A program made the translations under genes and the position numbers. From Hofstenia miamia (Eukaryota; Xenacoelomorpha; Acoela; Hofsteniidae), in contig CABFPE010000121.1 of NCBI GenBank assembly GCA_900660155.1, positions 602,861 through 666,860 on the forward strand: DNA of 64,000 nt, written 5' to 3'. Each line of letters starts with the position of its first letter. The stretch's first letter is position 1. The notes below the pieces were generated by a model, which did no database searches, was not told where the DNA came from, and saw only the letters and a list, made by a program, of their open reading frames with translations. Positions 36,365-59,399 of the stretch are shown here, one piece after another.

Positions 36365-36760
36365 GCATCATTTATTTAACATGTTTCGGCATGCCGCTGC
36401 CATTTTCAAAAAGTTTCCCACTATAAAATTTACAAAATATTCATCAAATTACATATTTTTATATATTTTTTTATAATACCTTCGGTAAATTTAGTTTGTA
36501 TTTATATTCATCTTTTTTGTTTAAACTTGGTTCCTTTAATTCTATATAAATTGATTCAATGATGCTTAGTTGAAAATTATCAATTGCCTTGGATAAAATT
36601 TTATATGTAAATTTCATATTACAGTTCTTTAAATGATCAGAGATGGTCGAATGAATTTTGTGTTCTTTAATTCTTAATTGTAAATTCCTTGACGTTTTTC
36701 CAATGTATCTATAAGAATAACTAGGACCATTTAATAATCAAAGAATAATTTGCCAAAACT
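36365..36760 (-). mobile_element. Penelope-like element, 3' part with GIY-YIG endonuclease
   Basis: The minus strand is open for about 80 codons: SYSYRYIGKTSRNLQLRIKE (Y ... YIG ... R ... R-x-KEH, the GIY-YIG core), SDHLKNCN, a later IIESIYIELKEPSLNKK (the conserved Glu helix and PSLN), and LNLPKVL before the stop. About 100 bp downstream on that strand is GGCAGCGGCATGCCGAAACA, the kind of sequence found after the endonuclease in Penelope-like elements. The reverse transcriptase half is absent, so the copy is 5' truncated, but the endonuclease segment itself shows no break. Confidence 0.8.
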
Positions 36761-36912
36761 GTAATACTTTTCTGAATTACATAAAGTAATGTACTCTTTT
36801 TATATTTATTTGCTTGCACGTTTTCCTGGATTTTATTGCAAATTGAAAATAGTGTTTAGTATTAAATTAATGAAATAATTTAAAAAGTAGTTACTTCCAT
36901 ATATCTTGTTCA

Positions 36913-36942
36913 TTTATTAGCATAAGATGCAATCAATTTATT
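36913..36942 (-). terminator. Possible polyadenylation signals of the PKA gene
   Basis: Two AATAAA hexamers on the minus strand (36942-36937 and 36918-36913) lie about 270-300 bp beyond the stop codon. AT-rich DNA makes chance hits common. Confidence 0.3.
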
Positions 36943-37213
36943 AGTTGTAAAGATCGAACTTTCATTTGCATATGAGATTTCATCTGCATTATATTCTGAA
37001 CATGCTTTAAAGTGTATAATAGCATTTGCATTCTTGATTAATTTAAATTATTTTTGTAGAAGCATCAATGGACTTGCAAATGCGAACAGCACACTGCGTT
37101 TTAAGATAATAGTTTCTGAAGTTATAAACAACAAATATATTAATATTAATAAAATAAACTGACAAAAGGATATATAAACAGTAAAGTCAAGCTGCTCATT
37201 GACACACTTTAAA

Positions 37214-48051
<10,838 letters not shown>

Positions 48052-49020
48052 TAAAACAGTAAAAAAACTATCTTTGCTTTAATAATACTTTGCCGCAAAT
48101 TTTATATGTTCGAACTGCAACCACACCACAAAATGGAAAATTTCTAATAAATTCTACACTATGCTGGCTAATTTGTTATTTGTTAGTAAATGAACATTGA
48201 GTCAGACTTCCGGGTTGTATCACATTATTAGAAACATTTCTAATGTTACAAAATTGCATGGAAGATTCAACTTATCTCCGCTAAGAGTCTCATTACAAAT
48301 TCAGTAATAAATAACTATCCGCTTAGATAAGAGCATTTCAACTGCAAAAACTGCTTTTTTAAACAATTTAGCACGAAAAGTTCATTTCTTTTGTTGAAAG
48401 TAGAATAGAAAAGGAATTGTGGAATTTTTATTGATGGTTTAATTGGAATAACTTTTTACTTTGATCAAAGGAAACGGAAATTAAGATCACTTAATGGCAG
48501 GTTCCATATATTATAAAACAAAGATTAATAAGTCTGTACAACAGAAAAAATTCATAATTAAATTGGATAAATATATTTGTTTTTATTAATTATATGTATT
48601 CAAATTGATGTATAGATTGAAGTTATGTCACGTGTCTGTTAACTGTTTATATAAGAAAAAACTTCGCTATGTTACTTCTAACATTGAAACACTGTGTACA
48701 GTAGCACCTACTACGTCTCTTCAAATTATACAAATTATATTGACTTAGCAATTAATGCACTCAAGAAGGATATCATATCCAAAGATAGAAAAATATTCAG
48801 TTGATATTTGCTAAAATCTAATAAGCATTCAAGATCGGGCGCAATGCCAATTTTTGTTTGAAATATCTGAACTGCAAGTTATTGAGTTTGAAGATGTTCA
48901 AACTCATTTAGAACAATGTACAAAAGAGTAGTAAGATGATGAAGAGAAATAATTTTTTTTAATTGCAAACATATTTTCAAGTAGAGAAGTCCAACATTAT
49001 ATAGGCTTCTCTGGGGACAT
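48052..49020. other. Region upstream of the PKA start codon
   Basis: An in-frame TAA lies about 30 bp upstream of the ATG. No promoter element or upstream exon could be identified. Confidence 0.4.
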
Positions 49021-49029
49021 CTAATCACA

Positions 49030-49620
49030 TGCAACTGGGATCAGGGAGTAAATAGGGCTGGGACCAGTATGGAGCTGGGAGTAAAATTGATGGGACTGGA
49101 ACCATAAATACAGATTTGTTGTACTTATTCTTAATGCGAAGAGGTGATAAATGTTTCAAGAAAAAAGTTTACTTTTGAATACATTCTATTGTCAAGAATT
49201 GCTGTAAATATCCAAAGCTTCGCTTAACTTTCAGTAAACTACACATTACCATACGAATTTAAGCTACGGAACCATATGTGATATGGGGAATGGACTTTAA
49301 GGTGGTCCTATACTAAAAAATGTCAAAATTTTCAATTTTTTATTTTGGTTGTTTTACATACTTTCAACTATCTGTTAACTGCTGATATAGCTATTTTTCA
49401 TGAAGAAATAGACCGGTTTGGTTCGTAAAAGCAGGACCACACAGTAAATTTTGAAAATTACATATTTATTTTTAAATTTTCATTCATTTTCAAACAAATA
49501 AACAATTAAACTTAACTTTGAAAAGAAAACATTTCGTTTCTTTCTTTTAGTATAGGACCACCTTAACGGGACTAGGAACAAATTCATCGGTACTAATTGG
49601 AACTGGAACCAAAACATTTA
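49030..49620. repeat. GGGACTGGAAC-type repeat, split by a TTAA MITE
   Basis: 49036-49110 (GGGCTGGGACC, GGAGCTGGGAG, GGGACTGGAACC) and 49567-49610 (GGGACTAGGAAC, GGAACTGGAACC) look like two halves of one degenerate repeat interrupted by the TTAA element. A related GGAGCAGGAGCAGAG patch occurs at 53972. Confidence 0.45.
49301..49562. mobile_element. TTAA-target MITE, 262 bp
   Basis: Perfect inverted ends GGTGGTCCTATACTAAAA lie directly inside TTAA on both sides (49297-49300 and 49563-49566). Noncoding. Perfect ends suggest a fairly young copy. Confidence 0.88.
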
Positions 49621-49642
49621 GTGGTTACGCAGAATCCTAATG

Positions 49643-49643
49643 C

Positions 49644-49685
<42 letters not shown>
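49643..49685. repeat. (TA)n(TG)n compound microsatellite
   Basis: TA run passing into TG units. Confidence 0.95.
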
Positions 49686-49689
49686 TTGT

Positions 49690-52500
49690 TAGATGGAATT
49701 AATATTTTAATAGGTAATCAGCAATAACAAAATGAAATTTATACAAGTTATTTCACTAATAGGTGAACTAATGTTAGGATTTTCTAAAACCTTGATGCAC
49801 CAGTTTTGAAATCATAATTCATTCAATAAAATAATCTGCTGAAAAAATTAACAAAAAAAGTCGTACTAATGACCCCACTTACAACAGCTTGTATTTGAAA
49901 CTTGTCTGCATCCTCAGGCCTCTCCTAGGATCATTCAGACACATAAAACAAATATATAAAAATTCTTTTTAAGATATCACCTCAAATTCACCAAGTGATG
50001 TGGATTCTCTTAATATTTAATGAGTTCTGACAAATATTCATTCAAATTTAGACTAAATATGTTGCACAGATGCGATCACTAAGCATCTGAACTCATGTTC
50101 TTACTTAATCATTTAACTAAATTTTTTGAAAAAAACCTTTCCATATTATATTCTGTTTTGCTTAGCAAACGTTATCTACCTAATAGTTTAATAGGTAGTT
50201 ACTCATAAAAACAATAATTACAAATTTCTTACGATTACTATGATACACACATTTTTTAAATGGATGTTTGAATACAAAGATCGTAATGTATGTACATGTA
50301 TGAAAATAATTTTTTATAGATGATCTACATCTTTCCTTTTGCACGCACTTCAGTTGTCGTGAATTTCATTCTGTACTGATTGCCTATGACTCCATAAATG
50401 CCTTGTGGTTTAAATCAAAACTAGATGAAAGAACCTTAACATCTTTAAAATTTTATGAGCATTTCTTTGCATGAAATCGGAGGGAAGTTTCTACATTAGT
50501 TGAAGAATCCTTATAGATTTTAAACATTCTTTAAGAAACTTTAAGCATCTTAAATAAACTTTAAGAAACTCTAAATAATTAAGTGCTCTTTAAGAAATGT
50601 TAAAGATTTTCACGATTTTTGAAGAACCTAATCGTTGGTTTTATCAAGAATTCAATAAATATATAGTCTCCAAAAGTAACTGTTAAGTTTTTATACAATA
50701 TTATTTTGGTTCATTAACAAACTACTTTTAATGTCGAACATATCTGCGGAGAATACAAAATTGAATTTTTTCAAAAGGTGTTTATCAAGAATACCCGAAA
50801 ACATCAATTGCAAACACAAAGCTGTTAAGCAGTGACAATAAATAATCACAATTCAAATATTGCAATGGCTAAGAATCTTCAACAATATACAAATAATTTT
50901 GCACAATATAAATTTTAATTGAAAATATTTGTTTTAGTTAGAATGAAAATTTTTTTAGAACGACCATTCTAAACCATAAAGTGAAATGAAATTTTAATAA
51001 TTTTCAAGTAATCCTATTTCATTTGTGAGATTTTGCATAAATTATTCTTACATTATTTTGAATATTCTAATTGTAATAAATGATAAATAGCAACTATCTT
51101 CATATTTGTTTTATAATAACTTAATGCATCATGTACATTCTATTTTTCTTTAAAATAAACATACTAATCAAGCTTAACATTTTTTAAATTGTTTTAATAT
51201 TTATTTTTTAGCAAAAACCTCAATTCTTTGAAGACACTTGAATCTATTTAATTATTTTATTTCAATTTTTTATATTAGTCTAAATTGAAGTTCGTTTAAA
51301 ATTTGTTTAAGAAATTTCATCTAGGGAAGAGGGCTTGGAATCCATGAACATCTTATAATAAATTGAATGTAGAATATCTATGCATACGCTATTATTATAT
51401 TGTTTCCTTTGCTGGATTAATATCTAACTACCCTGTATACAACTGCGTATTTATATTACTCGAAAATCGCCAAATCGAAATTATCTTAGCGGAATTGTTT
51501 ACATAAATCACCATAAACTAAGATTGGTAGAAAATTGTATTTTACTATCAGTGATCAGTGATTTGGTCAAGTGGAAATTTATAATCGTGCTGCGTCTAGT
51601 CATATAAACTACCAACCACTAGGCAAGTGATAAACAAGATGAAAGTTTTCATGAATGCTTGCGCATTCCTAATTATAAAATGGCATCAACAATGTGTTGG
51701 AAAATACAGAATAACTAAAATTATATCACTGTAATGTGTGTTGACTATATAAATACTTTTTTTCTGTGGACAGTGTTGACCTGCATCGACCGAAACCATT
51801 ATTTAGGAAGTTTAATTTAATTTTCATATTTACATTTAGATTTAAGGAAAATTAGAGGCTTAGCGGGTCATCTCTAGTCTGCTTAGTAAAATGGATTTGA
51901 AGCTACATTGAAATACCAAATTCAGCAAAAATGAAAACAAATCAAAAATTCAATTAAATACGAGTCGAGTTTGTATTGTTTCCATTTAAAAAGAGTTCTT
52001 TGTTGTGTGGAAAAGTACATATGTATGAAAAATGAAGATCGAGTTACTTAGTTACTAAAATACCAAAGTATTTCTTGAATTATTTATTTAAAATTAAAGG
52101 GCATTTGAAATATTTTCAGAGAAAGCTAATAAAATTATTGCAGAATCACTGGGGTGATTCTAGCGAACAAGAGAACACTGTTAAACTATTTCTTTATTTA
52201 CATATGATTGGGTGTCTTATATACAATGCGTATTTACAATATTTACAAACATGAAAACAACTAGTCAACACGAAAAGCGTGTGATATGGCCGATAAATAA
52301 CAACAACTACCGACTGATGTTACATTATAACAAATAATATTTAAACAAATTTTCACTAAAATTTCATAAAAAAACGTTGTTGCATTAATTCATAAATATT
52401 TAACATCATGCTATCTGAAACTCCATGCATTTTTGGACTTCTCTCATCAAATATTTGGCAACACATTTTATTATGTATAATACCAGTATATTGCTATATA
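49690..52500. other. AT-rich stretch without supported gene
   Basis: No exon, RNA gene or repeat family recognised. The TTTAAGAAACTTTAAGCATC region near 50520-50610 has short degenerate TTTAAGAAA repeats. Confidence 0.5.
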
Positions 52501-52505
52501 TTTTT

Positions 52506-52640
52506 GGCCCATGCGCAAACGATGCAACTTTTGTTGCTAAACCAATTATAGCGAGCAATGTAATAGGATAATTTTGAAACAATTTGAATTGCTCCAATCT
52601 CATTTATTAAGCAACAAAAGTTATATCGTTGCGCGCGGCC
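52506..52640. repeat. 135-bp inverted repeat (hairpin)
   Basis: An arm of about 31 bp at 52506-52538 (CGATGCAACTTTTGTTGCT) pairs with 52610-52640 (AGCAACAAAAGTTATATCG), ending in GGCC on both outer sides. Possibly a small fold-back element. Confidence 0.6.
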
Positions 52641-52716
52641 TTGTATGTTACTGTGCAATCTTTTTAATCCGAATCACAATCCTGTTACAGGCGTGTGACG
52701 TAAAGCGGGACATCTT

Positions 52717-53080
52717 GTACCAAAAAAACCCGACCCGAGTTCGGGTTGCGGGTCGAGCTGGATTCGGGTTTCAGATTTTCGTATCGGGTTCGAGTGCTGG
52801 GCTGGGAGTGAGAAATGTCAGCAAAGTTTAAGATAAGTTATCAAAACGTTAGTGATGCTAATCACCATTCGATGTGAGAAGGATTTACGACGCTAAGTAA
52901 TACCAATACAATAAATGACTAGGCTTATACTTTATCAGAAAACAGATAGTTACGGAATTCAATCACCATTTGGCTCGAGAGAGATCCAAGATGCTAAATA
53001 TTGCGCATCAATGTGCTTTGGCTTGTGCAAGGTTGAGGTAGTGAATATTCTGATCGAGTTGGGTCGGGTTCATGTGAAAC
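52717..53080. mobile_element. CCCGACCCGA repeat family, copy 2
   Basis: Left ACCCGACCCGAGTTCGGGTT and right GAGTTGGGTCGGGTT are inverted counterparts. GACGCTAAGTAATACCAAT in between is shared with copy 1 at 22.6 kb. Noncoding MITE-like unit. Confidence 0.6.
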
Positions 53081-53099
53081 CCATATTATCCCTCTCTAA

Positions 53100-54400
53100 T
53101 ATGAAGGTTTCTAATTCCTTGTTGGTGTGATGTATGCAGCGCCGAATTTACATTTGTTATTTAAAATGTTTTCCAAATTCCGATGACGTAATATTGCCAA
53201 ACGTTTTGGAAGTGGAAAAAATGTCAAATACATAAGAATTTTTTGGAAGTATTTTCCAGCCATTGTAGTTTTTAGTATTGGTCATGTGAATTTCATTTGA
53301 ATGGTTAGTTCGCAATAAAAATTTTCGGTTTATATACATGCAAATAAATACTCCCGGAGTATTAAAAAAAATAATTTTATTCATGATATGGATTGTTATT
53401 GCTACAGTATGATACTTAACTTCAAATTACACTTGGTGTTATATAATTTAGGCAAATAGCAATATAATAACTATTTTTAATTTCTTGTTTTCTATGTAAT
53501 ATAATAAAGCAACATTATCAAAATACTGTTTTTAGAATGATTCTTCATCATCGTAAACAAAAACTACTTAGCCATTATAATGACTGTAGGCTTTGTTAAT
53601 AATTAAATAATTCAATGCATATGCTACACACAAAACTTATTCTCAAGGAAAAAATTTTTGCTGAGGAAATATTCCGTCAACTGCATCCTATATAAATTGA
53701 TGGCTTAGAGAATTCACATAAATCTTCGAAAATGAACAAAGTTTGATGGCCTCGCTGATTGCAAACTTCGGTAAAGCTGTCGTCAATGTATTAATATTTT
53801 CAAGATACAGTGGTTTTTCGCAATGATTGCCCCATTCTGCAATCGTGGCTGTTAGCATTCCATTAGAGATGTACATCCAGCACCGAGAGGGGGCGTTAAA
53901 TTTACTTCTTATTCGTGACTGTGGTCGAAAGCTTGCTACAGCTTAACAAAGAATACCATGCAGGATTCGGGATGGAGCAGGAGCAGAGTATTTTTCTTGG
54001 AGCAACTTTTAAAATGCAGACGGAATAGAAATTGGAGCCGGAGCCAGATGTCTATAGAGCAGCTCCAACTGCAAACCGTTTTGAAAAGCTAATTTTATTA
54101 GTTGGTTTTTCGTTCCATATAAAGAGATTTGGTATCAAAAGAAATGTATAAAAATTCGTGGAAATATTAAAAAAGTCGTTAAAAATTGAAAAAAATCAAT
54201 AAATTTCACAAATTTGCAAGTATTCGTATTTGTGAATATATTGTAAACGAGATCCAAAAGATATCCAACACATTCTGAACTTGAGCTAGGGGTAAGTTTT
54301 GGTAGGAGTGTGCCTCGGAACGGAAGCTGAAGCAGCTTCATATTTAGGCCTGAAAACATGTAGTACATCGATAATTACAGAAGCGCGTCTTACGGCGCAA
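53100..54400. other. AT-rich stretch without supported gene
   Basis: Contains the GGAGCAGGAGC / GGAGCCGGAGCC patch at 53970-54075. No gene recognised. Confidence 0.5.
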
Positions 54401-54401
54401 T

Positions 54402-54664
54402 TCTTATCGCTTATGTTTGTGGTCATAGAGTTAGCATTGTCGCTAAATTTGCATTAAACATCCCCAATCAAAGCTATCTATCGCCAATTTCCTGAATTTA
54501 ATAGTTTTAGACGAAAATTACAGTGGAGTAAANTCTTATCGCTTATGCTTGTGGTAATAGAATTAGCATTGTCGCTAAATTTGCATTAAACATCCCCAAT
54601 CAAAGCTATCTATCGCCAATTTCCTGAATTTAATAGTTTTAGACGAAAATTACAGTGGAGTAAA
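54402..54664. repeat. 131-bp tandem pair joined by one N
   Basis: 54402-54532 recurs at 54534-54664 with about three substitutions (for example TTATGTTTG against TTATGCTTG). The single N at 54533 marks an assembly join, so these look like two haplotypes placed in series. Confidence 0.9.
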
Positions 54665-54669
54665 AAAAT

Positions 54670-55230
54670 ATTACAGCCACTCTAATAACAGTTTAAGAGG
54701 ACTTTGTTTTCAGTCCCATGTAATGTAAATACAGGTGGCACACACCTCTATTCTTCATCTCTAATCCATTTAGAGCATTTGTGGAGGAACTTTATGAGAT
54801 AAACGCCCATCAATCAAATATAGTTTAATAATAAATGTATAACAACCTATAAAACTTACAACGCTAATCAAATATAACTGATTTACTGTTCTGGCAAATA
54901 TTTCAGAATTGCATGCGTTTTAGATTTCATTGCAGAACTAAATCTGAAAACTTATTTAAAATATCTTTGTAGAATTAAATCACTGCAAATCAAGCGTGTA
55001 GTTAAGAATAATATACAAAGGAATATACTACAAAGTATATCATTAGTTAAAGTTTTCTTATTGTATCTGCAGTCTATTTTAGGTTCAATTTGATAGTTTA
55101 CGATGCAATGACTTACCTAGTTTCATTTTCAACTAGACAAATTGCGCTAATGGGCGCAAAGATATATCAGATGGTATTTGTTACCTGCTTCTTCTAACTA
55201 TGATCAACTTCTGAATCTACAGCATAGAAC
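54670..55230. other. AT-rich stretch, nothing recognised
   Basis: No coding or repeat signal seen. Confidence 0.5.
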
Positions 55231-55242
55231 TGTAGTATATTT

Positions 55243-55618
55243 CAGACTTGTCAACCAACCGACATTTCCAAGCTCGGCTCGGTTCGTTTAAATTTTGTGT
55301 AAGTTCGGCTCGGCTCGGCTCGGCTCGCCTCATAAAATCTTTGAATGAGGCTCGTTTTAGCTCGGTATTTTTTTAAAAATATTGTGCTCAAAGAATTTTT
55401 TGCATACCTCTTCCTATTATTTAATAAACATTTTTTAAATAAGATTATAGGAAAGGCATACTGACTGCAAAAAATAAAAAAATCTCCATAATCAAACTAA
55501 CAAGCAGAACTATAAACTTGCTTTGCATAAAATAGGCTGGTTTTGGGCTCGTTGTATATCAAATACTGTGCTCAAGCTCGGCTCGGCTCGTTAGAAGCTC
55601 AGCTTGTTGACAAGTCTG
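55243..55618 (+). mobile_element. Complete GCTCG hAT-type MITE, copy C (376 bp)
   Basis: Ends CAGACTTGTC and GACAAGTCTG, with a perfect 8-bp duplication GTATATTT on both sides (55235-55242 and 55619-55626). Has four tandem GGCTC units near the left end. Noncoding. Confidence 0.93.
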
Positions 55619-55629
55619 GTATATTTGCA

Positions 55630-57825
55630 GTTATTACGTGCTAAGTTTGTAGTACTTAAATTTGTAATGTACATGATAAAAAAATGAAAATAAATAGATT
55701 ATCACTCTGATTATTTATTAACCATTTAAGTGATTTTTGGTCTTAATACATTGAGGAATTGATTCTTTTGTAAAACATACTTCTGATCTAGAGTTAAGCA
55801 AAGCTACTATTCAATATATGCTGTTTTGGTTGGCTATCCACTTAACATCAACAAACGACATATTTGTTTGAGAACCGTCTATTTTTAACCCAGCACATCA
55901 TATTTGGAAGAAAATGTAAAACACTTTCTCACTGATTAATTTTACTTTTTTTTACTTTAATAGCTATGTTTAACTTTTCCTCTACATTGTCTAGATTGGA
56001 CATATTTACAAAATTGCAAACCTTACAATAAGCAACCTATATGTACAGTATTTACAAAATTAAACAATATATACAACATAGACAAGTAAGAAAAAATAAA
56101 AGCTACACAGAACAGTAAATAAAAAACAATTAAAAGGCAAAATAAAATAAAAAAAGGCATATAGATTAAAAATAATTTGCAGCTAGTAATTTCTCCAAAC
56201 ATTTGATTTAGTGTTCAGTTTCAGGTATATTTTTAAGAAATTACTGCCTTGGTGGTTATTTATCGATTTGTATCTGTAAATTAAACTGCTGAACTTTGTA
56301 ATGAAGATTGGTGACAGGATTGATAAAGTGTGTATCGTTTCACCTGTCTTGAATTTGTTGATGTTAAACATAGTAGATCTAAGTTTCATAATTTTTCCTT
56401 CATAACTCGAGAATTAATGTATAATCCAATTAGTGTTGACCATCTAAAATAATTTATCTATTTTTCACTAGTTAAACTATTTTCATTTAACTTAACTAAT
56501 TAGTTTAACTATTTACAAAGTGAGACTGAAAAAATAGTCAAGAGATTGACTGTCCACAAAGATGCTTCGCCCGGGAGGCGACACGGGCTTTTTGCAAACA
56601 TAACTTCGTAGGAGAGACAAAATGGTGCAATAAAATCAGAATTTGTTGAATGCTTGAGAATTATTTAACTAATCAGAACTAAAGTAAAACGATAATTAGT
56701 GAAATTCTAAAATTGCATCAAACAATTTCGAATGAAACTTAATTATCGTATCCAAACACGCTCAAGTTTTCAATCTTCAGTCGATTTTCTCGTTTTAACT
56801 AAATAGTTAATAGTTAAACTATTGAAATGAAATAATTTAACGTTAACTATAACTATATAAACTATAGATAAACTATTAATTAATTGGTAATCACTGAATC
56901 CAAAGTCTATGAAATTCCTCATAAATAAATAATTTCTGCAAATTGTGATAGCTAATGTACATTTGTTAATTCGTATATTTTTTCACAAATTTAAAATTAA
57001 GTTGTTAATAGTTTTTGGGAGAGTTAAATTTATAAAGAAATCTTTGATTGATTCCATTTTTGTTAATCGAATTCTAGTTCAAATTTTGAAAAGTTGAATG
57101 CATGATGCATACAGTCATTTAAATAATTGATTGAAAGATTAGCATGTAACTATTAGGAAACGTGGAAAGGAATTCACTTAGCACTTCCTAGAAGATAATT
57201 TGTACCAGAATTCATCTAAATTTAAAAATATAATATTATTCTTTGAGTATGGTGTAAGACAAAAAAAGTTTGATTTACTGACAAACTATAATAGCGTCTT
57301 TTAACCATCTCATGAAGTTAGCTAAATGATGTTTTTGCCCCAGTACTCCTTAAATTTGTAAAGGAGCATTTTGGCGACAAGGCATAAGCAAGACGCCGAC
57401 TAGACATGTTAAAGGCCATTTTGACAGTCCCTTTTCATTGTGAATAAACATCCAATCTTGCAAATAACTGCTATTAATTTGGTTTTTCCGAGTAACCAAA
57501 TAAATAATTTATGCTTCGTTAGCTATATATAAAATGGTTGTAAGCGGTTTACAATAACTCAAAATAGTTTATTTTAAACTAACATTCAGAATTCAATGAG
57601 TCTATATACATACATCCACCACAGTTATTATATATCTCATAGCTCAGAAAAATACAAATGATTTTTAAAATACGTTCGACTGAACTGTTTGTCGGCTCTT
57701 TGATCCATTGAATATTATATTTCTAGGATATAAAGCGTTGAGAGCCGACTTACCGTTCTGTGTTGTGTACACGAGAAAACACAACAAACTGGTTGTGTAT
57801 TGTTGTGTAGATATTTTAACGTTGT
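55630..57825. other. AT-rich stretch without supported gene
   Basis: TTAACTA/TAGTTAA-rich patches at 56470-56515 and 56790-56885 form imperfect inverted repeats. No gene seen. Confidence 0.45.
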
Positions 57826-57828
57826 TAT

Positions 57829-58135
57829 ATATATATATATATATANNNNNNNNNNNNNNNNNNNNNNNNNNNNNNNNNNNNNNNNNNNNNNNNNNNNNNN
57901 NNNNNNNNNNNNNNNNNNNNNNNNNNNNNNNNNNNNNNNNNNNNNNNNNNNNNNNNNNNNNNNNNNNNNNNNNNNNNNNNNNNNNNNNNNNNNNNNNNNN
58001 NNNNNNNNNNNNNNNNNNNNNNNNNNNNNNNNNNNNNNNNNNNNNNNNNNNNNNNNNNNNNNNNNNNNNNNNNNNNNNNNNNNNNNNNNNNNNNNNNNNN
58101 NNNNNNNNNNNNNNNNNNNNNGATGTTTGCATATC

Positions 58136-58169
<34 letters not shown>
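57829..58169. repeat. (TA)n on both sides of a 276-N gap
   Basis: TA run to 57845, Ns 57846-58121, then TA again at 58138-58169. The gap probably reflects an unassembled TA-rich stretch. Confidence 0.9.
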
Positions 58170-58171
<2 letters not shown>

Positions 58172-58199
58172 TTTTTATGTCAAATTTTCGTATTACCTG

Positions 58200-58960
58200 T
58201 CAGATATCATGGAAACTTCAGGGATCAGTCGTATATGAGTTTGGCAAAAGCTGTGTCCAATCGAAGATAGAGGATAAAGGCCATGAAGGATAGAGGTGTA
58301 AGCCATGAAGATTTTGGTGAAGTGAGTGTCCTCCTCTAAATAATAAGTTCTGCCTGCAATTATTGTCTGCAGTGCTAAATCCTCAGTATCATGACATCCA
58401 GGGGTCAGGTAGCCGATTTATCAGGGATTTATGCAGATAGTTGGTCGACCTAATGTCAAATAAATTCTGCAAGGTCGCTAGATACATTTTTTATGTATGC
58501 AAGCTGTTGACAGCGAATGTTCCATACAACTAGATCGGGGGACATTGTATTCAGTCAAGTAATGGCGTCTGTCAACTGCAATCAGTATTTTCGATGTATT
58601 GTTTTAGCAGATAAAATGTGGCTGGTGTTCAGTGCGAGAAGCTAAGTTCAGTATATCAGTAAGAAATATGTATGAAAATGGTGAATCAAGGGATTCAATG
58701 CCATGAAGTGGGTAAGCTCAAATGGAAATGACATCCAATTCTAGTCCTTGTCTGTCACAATATAGAAAAGTCATAGAGCATTTTTGTCTTGTTGCAGCAA
58801 ACTTTCGTTTCAGCTGCAAATATGTTGTTAAATGAAGCAGTTGGACGGAGAATGACTTCTTCAGCAATGACATTCTTCCATTCTTTGTAGCATGCTGTTG
58901 GCAGTTTCCTTCATTTCTCTGATGATTCGATCTCTAACATGTGCAGCAGGTCATAGTTTG
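58200..58960. other. Stretch with no readable gene
   Basis: Base composition is a little more balanced than average, but every frame is broken. It may be decayed coding or repeat DNA. Confidence 0.4.
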
Positions 58961-58964
58961 AGGA

Positions 58965-59198
58965 CTAAACACAAGACTTATTGCAATTTTCAAGATTCAA
59001 TTGAACCGACTCAACGCTTTTTGTTTTAATCACAATTTCGTCGTCAAATTCGAATTGAACCAAATGAAAATGTTCTTGCACTTTGCACCGCTGAAAAGAA
59101 AAGAGTTTGCCTTCAATGTTAATTTCACAAAGATCACTCTCAATGACTCTTTCAGATAAAACCAGACTTTGCGCTACTTCAACCAGCACAGCAAATTT
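58965..59198 (-). CDS. Protein-like segment, unrecognised (possible terminal exon)
   Basis: The minus strand reads KFAVLVEVAQSLVLSERVIE, SDLCEINIEGKLFSFQRCKV, QEHFHLVQFEFDDEIVIKTK and SVESVQLNLENCNKSCV, then TAG: 77 codons with balanced, beta-rich composition. It follows an AG (ATCTAG). Reading further upstream in the same frame gives more protein-like sequence beyond that TAG, so this could also be a gene with one internal stop. No family recognised. Confidence 0.35.
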   Translation of the reverse strand, partial: KFAVLVEVAQSLVLSERVIESDLCEINIEGKLFSFQRCKVQEHFHLVQFEFDDEIVIKTKSVESVQLNLENCNKSCV

Positions 59199-59399
59199 CT
59201 AGATTATCACATTCACAACAACAGCGTGGTCCGCAGAATAATTCATACTAGTAGAAAGCATGGATGCGAGATGTTGTATGGTGAAAATAAGAATTGTAGA
59301 ACAAAAAGCACTACTTCTGTTTCAAGCAGCAAAATGACATTATTACTGATTACAAATTTTATTATAATTTTATTAGTGAACAAAACATAAAGTGATCGT

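Noticed and set aside
57665-58238. Frames running through the N gap
   Set aside because: Translation across unknown bases has no meaning.
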